This document shows positions 1 to 6,681 of a DNA stretch of 8,315 nt, in pieces. The DNA comes from Bacilli bacterium (GTDB taxonomy: Bacteria; Bacillota_I; Bacilli_A; ML615J-28; CAG-698). The position numbers and the translations under genes were made by a program. Each line of letters starts with the position of its first letter. Position 1 is the stretch's first letter. The DNA lies in the NCBI GenBank assembly GCA_023228385.1, contig JALOBF010000064.1:1-8315 (forward strand), given 5' to 3'. Under the pieces are notes generated by a model. The model ran no database searches. It was not told the DNA's origin and saw nothing but the letters and a program-made list of their open reading frames with translations.

Positions 1-2976
1 AGAACAAGTATATATTATCGGGGTAAAAATTTGCCGGTTCCCCATGTTACGGAGAATCCATATGATTTGCATGGTGAGTTTATTTACGGCGAAGATTTTA
101 TCATGCGGGATGAAGCAACCGAACTGTCTAACGGTGAGTCGATTACATCTTATATTTATTATGTGGAAAACGGAATTTTATCGGATCGTTTCCGCACGGA
201 TCGCAGTTATGGCATGTATGTTCTTTCGACTTCCTCCGGCAGTACCTACGGTTCGGCGATTCCGGCTAATACCGATTTTACCAAAGTATATCGGCTAGAC
301 GGTATATTGCCTTATGATGCCGATTATGAAGCGATTGATTTATCCGACCGCACTCCCCTTGATCAAACTATTATTGATAAGTATCTGACTTTATTACAAA
401 CACGCTATAATGATAAATCGGTTTTATTGTCAGAACAAAATCTTAGGTTAGAAGAAGTGGGGGGGGCGCAGAGTGCTCTTATTAATCCGACGATTGACGA
501 GCAAAACCGAATTATTACATTTGAATTAAGTTTGGAATTAATTGATTATAATCAGATAAACGTAACTTATTGCGTAAGTTATGTTGTTGCTCCGGCCATG
601 GCGTTAATCGGCGCCCGGATTGAAGATTTTCAGGGCGGCATTTACTTATCCGATCCGGAAGGATTTATTAATTTGCTTAAACAAGATTCCGGGAAGATTA
701 TTTCGGAACAAATTCCTCCTGAAATGACAATTAAAGTTAGCGATTATCGCGATATTACATCCAGTCAAACGATTGTTTTGGGTTATTTTACCTCATATTC
801 CGAAGCGGCTTATAACAATACGGTATTTCTTGCCGCTGCCGATTACGCAACCGCTTATCAGGTGCGCCTCGTTTTAAAACCGCGGCTTGCTCCCGGTGTT
901 GAAAGTCCGAAGCCGTCAACCGTCATTGTTGATGGGGTGTCGCTTACTTATGCCGATTATATCTCTAATCCGCGCCCGCTCAGTAGCGTGATAACCGTTA
1001 ATTTTACCGATTCGGAAAGGGTGCTGGCGGTCGGAACCGATATCGGAGAATTTATAACACTTTATTACGGTGAAACGGAAGTTGATTCCGCATATTACAG
1101 TTTAGTGACCGCCCCGGTATCAACCTCCGGTAATTTCAGTTTTACCATTACCTTTAATGAAAGACTGCGTTCCGGTTTATATACGATTAAATACCAATAT
1201 TATTATATCGATGAGCCGCCGCGTCACCTTACGGTCAATCGGCAAAGTTCCGCCGCCGGTGCCATTTGTTATTTAGAGCATTATTCTTATTGCGAAATGA
1301 AGGAACCGCCGGCCTTAACTTTTACCACCTATGTAAATTTCGGTTATGATTTTGCCTTTGAAAATCTTTCGCATCAAGCGGTAATCGATGAAAATTTACC
1401 GGCTTATTTGGAAAACCGCAGTTTTATCGTTAGTTTTCTTGATGAATTTATTATAGCGCCGTTTGCAACGCTATCCAATATTCTTTATGACCCGATAACC
1501 GACATCGCTTATAATAACGGGTACCGGACTTATCGAATTCGTTATCAAATAACGGCGGAAGATAATACTACGGTAACAACTTACACCCATTATATCGCCG
1601 AAAGAGAAATGGGACTGGTCGACATTTATAAAAATAACAACCGGGTAAGCATTGATAATGTTTTTTGTATGCGGGAAGCTCAAATGACTATTTTTAGTGT
1701 TGATTTGGGGATTGACCAAAGTTACGCGACTCTATTATACAATCTTTATGAAGACAATCCCGACTTATACTTCAACATTGGCGTTTCTGGTCAGTCTTTT
1801 GGCGGGACAACCTATCTTCCCGCAGAGATTGTCGGTATTTCTTATCGGGCCGACCGTTATCTGAATATTATTATTGATCAGTCGACACTGCCCGGGGAAT
1901 ATACTTTTACCTTTACTTATCATCGCGATATTCAGACTATTACGATTGGCACCGCATTATATATTACAAAAAACAAAGGAACAAGCGCTTATCTAGTCGA
2001 TATTAGATTTGCGGAGTCGGCACTGGAGACCGCTTACGGTCAAATCTATGTTTCCGATAACATCGGAACGATAATATCCAGTGCTTATTCACCGCGCATT
2101 TATTATGACGGCATAGATTATGATAATGCCGACGGAGCTGAAGTTGTAAATTTTCGGATTGACGGGCAAGTCGCCAACATTCCTTTGATTGATTATATGC
2201 CGATTTTTTTACCTTATTTGCCTCCCGGCTCGTCGATATCCCGTTTGGCTTATAGCACCGAAAATCCCAGCGGATATTGGACGCCGGAAGTTAACGACGA
2301 TTCTGATTCTGTACTGAAGGCAACGCTCGCTACCGATTTCACTTTAATCCCGGCAACCGGCGAGGAACCGGGGGAAGACGAAGATGCGATTATTACCTAC
2401 CGAATAACTTCGGAAGACGGCTTAAATCAAGTCTATTACCATATAACCGTGATTGATATTGTTTATAATGTCTCAATCATATTTGACTTATATTATGAGA
2501 ATGGCGGCTTTCTAACTCCCGCCTTTGAATCGGATGAATTACGGGATAAGATTATTTTAATTAATGTGAAAAACTTTAACACCGATGTTCCGTTGGGCTT
2601 AGCTCCGGCCCCTACGGTAGCCGATTTTCCGGAATTTACGGAAATTACTGATTATAACAATACGGTTTTAATGTTTTATTTGCCTTATACTTCATTTTAT
2701 AAATACCGATTCGGTCGTAATCTAAGCGGCTATTACGGTTTTATCGTTGATGTTCCGTCGGCGGCGGCCGGTCAGGATTATTCATATCGCATTTATTTTA
2801 ACGGCGACGAGCTTAATGATTTAAGTGATTATGAGGCCGGGGTTCCGGGTAAATACTACTATATTCAGGCCGGCACGAAGAACCGGACAAGAAGATTTGA
2901 GATTCATATTAGCAAAGCTGGCCCTTATCAGGATGATTCTTGGGGTTTAAATGACAATAAAGACTCCTGGAAATAA
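1..2976 (+). CDS. Large repetitive surface/secreted beta-rich protein, 5'-truncated by window edge
   Basis: The frame is open from base 1, so the protein begins outside the window. The TTG at 31 is not a credible start: it has no ribosome binding site and the codons before it are open. About 990 residues are visible. They are rich in Tyr, Ile, Asp and Thr, alternate in a beta-strand-like pattern, contain only four Cys, and show no membrane segment or LPxTG sorting signal at the C-terminus (ends DNKDSWK). A motif of the form YRIxxxITxEDxxxxxxYxxYI occurs around 1531-1596 and again around 2389-2460, with a weaker version near 511-591. Each is followed by a GxYTxxxxY-like strand (about 1165-1200, 1888-1923, 2758-2802). 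This suggests repeated beta-sandwich modules as in extracellular adhesin-like proteins. Export, surface location and function are inferred, because the signal peptide lies outside the window. I cannot name the family. The stop is immediately followed by a hairpin. Confidence 0.8.
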   Translation, partial: RTSIYYRGKNLPVPHVTENPYDLHGEFIYGEDFIMRDEATELSNGESITSYIYYVENGILSDRFRTDRSYGMYVLSTSSGSTYGSAIPANTDFTKVYRLDGILPYDADYEAIDLSDRTPLDQTIIDKYLTLLQTRYNDKSVLLSEQNLRLEEVGGAQSALINPTIDEQNRIITFELSLELIDYNQINVTYCVSYVVAPAMALIGARIEDFQGGIYLSDPEGFINLLKQDSGKIISEQIPPEMTIKVSDYRDITSSQTIVLGYFTSYSEAAYNNTVFLAAADYATAYQVRLVLKPRLAPGVESPKPSTVIVDGVSLTYADYISNPRPLSSVITVNFTDSERVLAVGTDIGEFITLYYGETEVDSAYYSLVTAPVSTSGNFSFTITFNERLRSGLYTIKYQYYYIDEPPRHLTVNRQSSAAGAICYLEHYSYCEMKEPPALTFTTYVNFGYDFAFENLSHQAVIDENLPAYLENRSFIVSFLDEFIIAPFATLSNILYDPITDIAYNNGYRTYRIRYQITAEDNTTVTTYTHYIAEREMGLVDIYKNNNRVSIDNVFCMREAQMTIFSVDLGIDQSYATLLYNLYEDNPDLYFNIGVSGQSFGGTTYLPAEIVGISYRADRYLNIIIDQSTLPGEYTFTFTYHRDIQTITIGTALYITKNKGTSAYLVDIRFAESALETAYGQIYVSDNIGTIISSAYSPRIYYDGIDYDNADGAEVVNFRIDGQVANIPLIDYMPIFLPYLPPGSSISRLAYSTENPSGYWTPEVNDDSDSVLKATLATDFTLIPATGEEPGEDEDAIITYRITSEDGLNQVYYHITVIDIVYNVSIIFDLYYENGGFLTPAFESDELRDKIILINVKNFNTDVPLGLAPAPTVADFPEFTEITDYNNTVLMFYLPYTSFYKYRFGRNLSGYYGFIVDVPSAAAGQDYSYRIYFNGDELNDLSDYEAGVPGKYYYIQAGTKNRTRRFEIHISKAGPYQDDSWGLNDNKDSWK

Positions 2977-2978
2977 AA

Positions 2979-3010
2979 ACCAGAGCGTTGATAATTATCA
3001 ACGCTCTGGT
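2979..3010 (-). terminator. 32-bp perfect palindrome, intrinsic terminator mainly for the minus strand
   Basis: Two perfectly complementary 14-base arms (ACCAGAGCGTTGAT and its complement) flank an AATT centre, and the whole 32 bases are self-complementary. Read on the minus strand the hairpin is followed by TTTTTATTT, a good U-tract. On the plus strand it is followed only by CATATATTTG, so it is a weaker terminator there, although it begins two bases after the stop of the large surface-protein gene. It lies between two convergent genes. Confidence 0.75.
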
Positions 3011-3029
3011 CATATATTTGATTTAAACC

Positions 3030-3055
3030 AAAAACTTTATTGGAATAAAGTTTTT
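3030..3055. terminator. AT-rich bidirectional hairpin terminator
   Basis: AAAAACTTTATT and AATAAAGTTTTT form a 12-bp stem around a GG centre; in practice a few inner pairs open to make the loop. On the plus strand the hairpin runs into TTTTTTTATTT, so it supplies the U-tract that the 2979-3010 palindrome lacks in that direction. On the minus strand it directly abuts the TAA stop of the LysM gene (3056-3058) and precedes the stronger palindrome. The two hairpins together form a convergent double terminator. Confidence 0.65.
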
Positions 3056-3232
3056 TTATTTACGGAAACCGACGTGCGGGACGCAAATAATTTGACCGAT
3101 TCGAAGCGTATTGGGATTAATCCCGGGATTGGCCATCATAACCGCTCTAACGGTTGTATTGTATCGCCGCGCTATCATCCATAAAGTTTCTCCGGGGCGG
3201 ACGGCATGGCCGATTGTTCCGATAGGACACAT
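3056..3232 (-). CDS. Small single-domain LysM protein
   Basis: This 58-residue protein is almost entirely one LysM domain, the peptidoglycan or N-acetylglucosamine-binding fold. After MCPIGTIG come HAVRPGETLWMIARRYNTT and then an NPGINPNTLRIGQIICVP ending, matching the classic (Y/H)xVxxGDTLxxIAxxxxxT...NPxINPxxLxxGQxIxIP pattern. There is no signal peptide or catalytic domain. An ATG two codons upstream (3238) is possible, but the AGGAGA element ends one base before it. The ATG at 3232 sits about 7 bases after that element and is preferred. Short MCPxGT-type LysM proteins of this kind are known in Firmicutes and often relate to the spore or cell envelope, but the role here is not shown. It lies 67 bases downstream of the SDR gene on the same strand and could share its transcript. 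A double terminator follows. Confidence 0.85.
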   Translation of the reverse strand: MCPIGTIGHAVRPGETLWMIARRYNTTVRAVMMANPGINPNTLRIGQIICVPHVGFRK

Positions 3233-3299
3233 AATCATTCTCCTTTCCTTACCTTATTTTATGTTGATGCGTATTTTTTGGTATATACCGTTGTCTAGG

Positions 3300-4202
3300 T
3301 TATGTGTTGATAAACATACCGCCGTTAACATGAATCGTCTCGCCGGTAATATATGCCGCTTCGTTTGACGCTAAAAAGAGAAATGCCCCGGCAACTTCAA
3401 ACGGCTGTCCCGGTCGTTCCATCGGCGTGTCAGCGCCAAAGGTAACAATCTCATCTTCGGCGGAAGTGGCGACAATAAGCGGGGTCCAAATCGGTCCCGG
3501 TGCCACCGCATTAACCCTGATACCCTTATCAACGAGTGCCAGTGCCAACGAACGGGTAAATGTCGATAAGGCCCCTTTAGCGGCGGCATAATCAAGTAAT
3601 TTCTTGTTACCGGTATAAGCGACAACCGAAGTGGTGTTAATAATGGACCCGCCATAAGGGATGGACGGCAGGGCCGCTTTCACAAAATAAAAACAGGAAA
3701 AAAGGTTGGTTTTAAAAGTAATATCAAGCTGATCGGCGGTAATATCAAGAATTGAAGTTTGAGGATATTGTACCGCCGCATTATTTATTAAAATATCGAT
3801 TTTCCCAAAGATACTGATACAATTTTCAACAGCATCCCGACAAAAAGTTTCGTCTTTGATATCACCTTCATATAATATACATTTTTGACCGATTTCTTCT
3901 ATTCTTTTTTGGGTTAGGACGGCATCGTCTTTTTCGTTAAAATAAATGATGGCAATATCGGCACCTTCTTTTGAAAATAAAAGGGCAACGGCCCGACCGA
4001 TACCGCTGTCACCCCCGGTTATCAACGCTGTTTTGCCTTTAAGTTTATCCGACGGACGATAATTTAAATTTTCTGTAATCGGTAATGGATTCATCAGGTT
4101 TTCCCGGCCCGGTTGTGCGTCTTGCCGTTGAGCAGGCACTGTCAATTTTTCCTCAACGGTTTTAAACCGCTTTCCGCCTTCCGCTATTTTTGGATAAGTC
4201 AT
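3300..4202 (-). CDS. SDR family NAD(P)-dependent oxidoreductase (YghA/YdaD type)
   Basis: The 300-residue protein is a complete classical short-chain dehydrogenase with the N-terminal extension of about 50 residues typical of the YghA / general-stress-protein-39 group. Visible motifs are TGGDSGIG (62-69, nucleotide-binding Rossmann loop), GDI (113-115), NNAA (140-143), KTN with N166, catalytic S192 in NTTSVVAYTG, and Y205-x3-K209 in the YxxxK active site. APGPIWT (234-240) and the C-terminal TGETIHVNGG signature are also present. All catalytic residues are intact, so it should be active. The substrate cannot be read from sequence, though relatives reduce carbonyls or aldehydes. Its ribosome binding site is AAGGAGG four bases before ATG. 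It follows the terminator of the cyclase gene on the same strand, so it probably has its own promoter. The LysM gene is next downstream. The group name is from remembered similarity. Confidence 0.93.
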   Translation of the reverse strand: MTYPKIAEGGKRFKTVEEKLTVPAQRQDAQPGRENLMNPLPITENLNYRPSDKLKGKTALITGGDSGIGRAVALLFSKEGADIAIIYFNEKDDAVLTQKRIEEIGQKCILYEGDIKDETFCRDAVENCISIFGKIDILINNAAVQYPQTSILDITADQLDITFKTNLFSCFYFVKAALPSIPYGGSIINTTSVVAYTGNKKLLDYAAAKGALSTFTRSLALALVDKGIRVNAVAPGPIWTPLIVATSAEDEIVTFGADTPMERPGQPFEVAGAFLFLASNEAAYITGETIHVNGGMFINT

Positions 4203-4259
4203 ATATCCTCCTTATTTAATTTTAGTTTATCCGGAAAGTCATAATTTATTATATGAAAA

Positions 4260-4283
4260 AAAGCCGACGGTTTATTCGGCTTT
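4260..4283 (-). terminator. Intrinsic terminator of the cyclase gene, overlapping its last codons
   Basis: On the minus strand AAAGCCGA and TCGGCTTT form an 8-bp stem with an 8-base loop, and the 3' arm runs into further T residues. The last sense codons of the cyclase gene form the 5' arm and its TAA stop lies in the loop. This separates the cyclase transcript from the SDR gene downstream. Confidence 0.8.
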
Positions 4284-4895
4284 CGGTAATTCGATTAGCA
4301 CGGCCCGAACCGGGGCCGCTTCCGAATCGTTGATTTTCAGTGGGAAGGCCGATAATAGATATTCGCCTTCCGAAATATCATTAAGGCGTAGCCCTTCTAA
4401 AATAACGATTCTTTTTTCCAGTAAAATTTTATGAGTATCATGGTTTGGCTGATTGCGTTCGATTCCTAAAGCGTCGATTCCGACTCCCGTTATCGCCAGT
4501 TTGCTTAAATAAAGAGCACCCGATTTATCAAGATAAATAAAGTTGTGATCAAAATATTCTTTTTCCGAATTTTTGGTTTTTAAGATTAGAAACCGATTGG
4601 CTTTAATATCTTTTTTTTTCAATGCTTCCGCCGTTATTTTTTCGGTTTGGTCGGATAAATCCAATACTTGGGCGGTGGTAAAAAAGCGATGCAAATCATA
4701 CGAACCGACGGAGTCACCCTTTTTTATCATATGAAGGGGAGCGTCGATATGAGTCCCGGTATGAAGGTTAAAAGTTAAGGTTGTTTCATAAACATTACCG
4801 TTTTTTACGATTTCAAACTTCGGCTTTTTTTCCGGCTTATTTTTATAAACAAAGATATTTTGATTTATTGCCATAGAAATATCATAGATTTTCAT
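4272..4895 (-). CDS. Cyclase family protein (arylformamidase/KynB-like metal-dependent hydrolase)
   Basis: This 207-residue protein has the hallmark HxGTHxDxPxH metal-binding motif of the putative-cyclase/KynB superfamily, HTGTHIDAPLH at 45-55. It also has GVGIDALGIE (137-146), a His-containing NHDTHKILL segment (151-159), ILEGL with E167, and a C-terminal AAPVRAVLIE strand. Length and motif order match complete members. Family members hydrolyse N-formylkynurenine or related amides and lactones; the substrate here is unknown and no tryptophan-catabolism neighbour is present. The start is ATG at 4895, supported by GGAG about seven bases upstream. The reading frame stays open upstream to 5252, but those residues belong to the zwf remnant, so a 326-codon call would be a false fusion. 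It is the last gene of the decayed gnd-zwf operon and ends in its own terminator. Confidence 0.88.
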   Translation of the reverse strand: MKIYDISMAINQNIFVYKNKPEKKPKFEIVKNGNVYETTLTFNLHTGTHIDAPLHMIKKGDSVGSYDLHRFFTTAQVLDLSDQTEKITAEALKKKDIKANRFLILKTKNSEKEYFDHNFIYLDKSGALYLSKLAITGVGIDALGIERNQPNHDTHKILLEKRIVILEGLRLNDISEGEYLLSAFPLKINDSEAAPVRAVLIELPKAE

Positions 4896-4901
4896 ACTCT
4901 T

Positions 4902-5222
4902 CTCCGTGATAAATCTTCCATTTTTTTCGTCTTTTCCAATTAGTATATCAGCGTCCTTCGGCCCCCAAGTACCGGGAAGGTAATTGGGGAATTCCGGTTT
5001 TTTCTTGTTGGAAGCGGTATGAATCGAATCGATAAAATCCCAAGCCGCTTTCCACTTCGTCCCAACGGGCAAATAAGGTTGCTTCACCCCGCATAACATT
5101 ATATAACAGTTTTTCATAAGCTTCGGGTGAGTTGAACCCGATTTCACAGTTCTGGCAGAAGTGCCGATACCGCGTGTTTCTTCGGATAAAATTTGTACTT
5201 GTTCGACATAATGACAAGTTAG
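4902..5222 (-). pseudogene. zwf: zwf remnant (glucose-6-phosphate dehydrogenase), frameshifted and internally deleted
   Basis: Three blocks of glucose-6-phosphate dehydrogenase follow one another in alternating frames. The first is YVEQVQILSEETRGIGT (about 5210-5160), resembling the mid-protein YIDxVQIxxxExxGxGxR segment. The second, in another frame, is CQNCEIGFNSPEAYEKLL followed by MRGEATLFARWDEVE (about 5155-5052). The third, back in the first frame, is AAWDFIDSI then FPNYLPGTWGPKDAD (about 5050-4940), the normal C-terminus. The switch near 5050 lies at a short A run and looks like a one-base insertion. The switch near 5160 coincides with loss of roughly 200 residues, judging from the family's usual length of about 490. 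The N-terminal nucleotide-binding and catalytic region is absent. No stop separates the last block from the cyclase start, so its own end is also damaged. It cannot encode an active enzyme. Confidence 0.85.
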
Positions 5223-5229
5223 GAAATAA

Positions 5230-5655
5230 TCAAACTTTCGGTTCGGCTCCAATCATCATGCAAACTCCGCCCCTGGCTCCGCTGATGCCGCCACTGGTAC
5301 CGATATCGCAAAAATCAAGACTGATTTCTTTTAGCTTTCGGTATCTTTTTATAGTGTCGCGATAATGGGAATTACCGCCGTCGATTATCAGATCGCCTTT
5401 ATCAAGAAGCGGTGATAATGTTGCAATCACCTCATCAACCGCCGGTCCGGCAGAAATCATCAGCCAAACGCTCCGCGGCGGGTTAAGTTTTTTGATTAGT
5501 TCCTGAATGGAGTAAGCGCCGATTATGCCTTGTTTTTCCGCTCGTTTGGTTTTTGCCGATGATCGGTTGTAAGCAATGACTGTATGATTGTTATCCCGCA
5601 TGTTAAGGGCGAGATTAAAACCCATTTTACCGAGCCCGATTAATCCGATTTTCAT
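5230..5655 (-). pseudogene. gnd: gnd 5' fragment (6-phosphogluconate dehydrogenase, short YqeC/GndA-like type), truncated
   Basis: The 141 codons match the N-terminal NAD(P)-binding domain of a decarboxylating 6-phosphogluconate dehydrogenase. MKIGLIGLGKMGFNLALNM gives the GxGxMG dinucleotide loop, followed by DGGNSHYRD (92-100) and GTSGG (119-123) with GARGGVCMMIGAEPKV. Relatives of this short type have about 300 residues. The TGA at 5230-5232 arises from a small deletion: the next frame continues as KFDYF, as expected after GAEPKV, and the sequence then turns into zwf. The C-terminal domain carrying the catalytic Lys and the substrate-binding residues is gone, so the fragment should be inactive. 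The start remains perfect, with AGGAGG four bases before ATG and a good promoter upstream, which suggests fairly recent decay or a kept role in expressing the downstream cyclase. Oxidative pentose phosphate genes gnd and zwf are commonly adjacent, which supports an ancestral operon. Confidence 0.88.
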
Positions 5656-5683
5656 AAAACCTCCTGTTTTTATTATTATCTTA

Positions 5684-5712
5684 ATTAAATTAGATAATCA
5701 ATATTGTTTCAA
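5684..5712 (-). promoter_or_regulatory. Sigma-A-like promoter of the gnd-zwf-cyclase unit
   Basis: On the minus strand TTGAAA (5712-5707) and TTTAAT (5689-5684) are separated by 17 bases, each differing from consensus at one position. Initiation near 5677 would give a short leader that includes the AGGAGG site before 5655. The promoter looks functional although the first two genes are broken. Confidence 0.6.
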
Positions 5713-5717
5713 GTTAT

Positions 5718-5745
5718 TTGCTTATTTTATTGTTTATGTTATAAT
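5718..5745 (+). promoter_or_regulatory. Extended -10 promoter of the Fpg-like gene
   Basis: A perfect TATAAT (5740-5745) is preceded by TG at 5737-5738, giving the extended -10 form TGTTATAAT. A weak -35, TTGCTT (5718-5723), lies 16 bases upstream. Initiation would fall near 5752, only about nine bases before the ATG at 5761. This argues that the ATG at 5782, behind AAAGGAGAG, is the true start. The -35 box lies only five bases from that of the divergent promoter. Confidence 0.7.
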
Positions 5746-5781
5746 GATAGCGAAAAACTTATGAAAAAGGAGAGAAAACTG

Positions 5782-6606
5782 ATGATGGAATTACCGGAAA
5801 CGCATTATCTTTCTCAACAATTATTTAAAACAATTAAGGGTAAGACGATAGTCGATGTTCAGGTTGGACATACGCCGCACCGAATGGTATGGTATTGTGG
5901 CGATCCCCGTGATTATCGCCGACTGCTTGTCGGAAAATCCGTTGATACGGTTCGTCCTAACGGCAGTCAGATTGAGATATTTGCGAATGATATTCGCATT
6001 TTGTACGCCGAGGGAATTAAATTTGCTTATTGTCTTACGGAAGATAAAATTCCGGAAAAACATCAGTTGCTTTTAAAGTTTAACGACTTAAGTATTTTAA
6101 CGGCAACCGTCGGATTATATGGCGGCTTATATGTTTTTCGGGCCGGCACTTTCAATAATGATTATTATCTGATTGCCCAGGAAAAACCGTCGCCATTAAG
6201 CGATGCTTTTACATGGGAATATTTTTATCAGCTCTTTACACAATATCGGAAAACGAATATTTCGGTGAAATCTTTTCTTGCGACCGAACAGCGGATTCCC
6301 GGTCTCGGGAACGGTATCCTGCAAGACATCCTTTATTATGCCGGCATTTTACCGCGCCGAAATCTATTGTCTTTAAGCGGAAATGAAGTTGCCGCTCTTT
6401 ATTCGTCTTTAAAAACCACCATCGAGAAAATGACTCAATTAGGCGGTCGTTCCTCGGAAACCGATCTTTATGGGAAACCGGGCGGATATATACCGATTAT
6501 GAGCAGCCATAATAAAAGTAAAACATGTCCGCGCTGTCAGGGGGCCATAATAAAAGAGACATTTTTAGGCGGCAGTGTATATTATTGCGTAAAATGTCAG
6601 AAATAA
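5782..6606 (+). CDS. Fpg/Nei (MutM-like) family DNA-binding protein lacking the catalytic proline
   Basis: This 274-residue protein has the Fpg/Nei layout. A beta domain starts with MMELPETHYL. The helix-two-turn-helix region spans about 162-191 and contains ATEQRIPGLGNGILQDILYYAGI with the conserved Asn at 177. A C-terminal zinc finger uses C249, C252, C269 and C272. True Fpg/Nei enzymes begin (M)PELPE, and the exposed Pro after Met removal attacks the damaged base's sugar. Here Met occupies that position, though the following Glu is kept. The finger's conserved Arg (GRxTxYC) is replaced by Gly (GGSVYYC), and the beta-hairpin Lys also appears absent. It resembles a divergent group annotated endonuclease VIII in Clostridia. 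Glycosylase/lyase activity by the standard mechanism is therefore doubtful, while DNA binding remains plausible. The start at 5782 is chosen from AAAGGAGAG about eight bases upstream; ATG 5785 is an alternative. No terminator follows, so the lipoprotein gene may be cotranscribed. Confidence 0.85.
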   Translation: MMELPETHYLSQQLFKTIKGKTIVDVQVGHTPHRMVWYCGDPRDYRRLLVGKSVDTVRPNGSQIEIFANDIRILYAEGIKFAYCLTEDKIPEKHQLLLKFNDLSILTATVGLYGGLYVFRAGTFNNDYYLIAQEKPSPLSDAFTWEYFYQLFTQYRKTNISVKSFLATEQRIPGLGNGILQDILYYAGILPRRNLLSLSGNEVAALYSSLKTTIEKMTQLGGRSSETDLYGKPGGYIPIMSSHNKSKTCPRCQGAIIKETFLGGSVYYCVKCQK

Positions 6607-6681
6607 CCGATAAAGTTAGGGATGAAAGCGGTAAAAAAGTTGTCTAGTTATATGTAGAGAAATATTAACGGAAGGTGGAAT

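Noticed and set aside
3280..3289. Palindrome GGTATATACC between the SDR and LysM genes
   Set aside because: It is short, and on the minus strand it is followed by A residues rather than T, so it is not a terminator; no known operator matches.
2951..3368. Plus-strand frames of 77 and 85 codons
   Set aside because: They run across the double terminator or antisense to the LysM and SDR genes, with no ribosome binding site or recognisable motif.
4248..4276. A possible SDR promoter with TATAAT at 4253-4248 on the minus strand
   Set aside because: The -10 is perfect but no -35-like hexamer lies 16-18 bases upstream, and it overlaps the cyclase terminator; not enough to list.
4948..5217. An 89-codon minus-strand frame containing SPEAYEKLL and MRGEATLFARWDEV
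   Set aside because: It is the second frame of the zwf remnant, not an independent gene; it loses G6PD similarity after the frameshift near 5050.
4272..5252. A 326-codon minus-strand frame that looks like one long protein with a cyclase domain
   Set aside because: Its first 119 codons are zwf remnant in mixed frames with a TTG start inside gnd. The cyclase has its own ATG and ribosome binding site at 4895.
5704..5781. N-terminal extension of the Fpg-like protein from a TTG at 5704 or ATG at 5761
   Set aside because: The promoter -10 box lies inside the TTG extension and initiation would fall near 5752. The AAAGGAGAG element between 5766 and 5774 fits ATG 5782.
6640..6668. A possible promoter TTGTCT-17-TATTAA before the lipoprotein gene
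   Set aside because: Initiation would fall inside the GAAGGTGG ribosome binding site, and both boxes match poorly.
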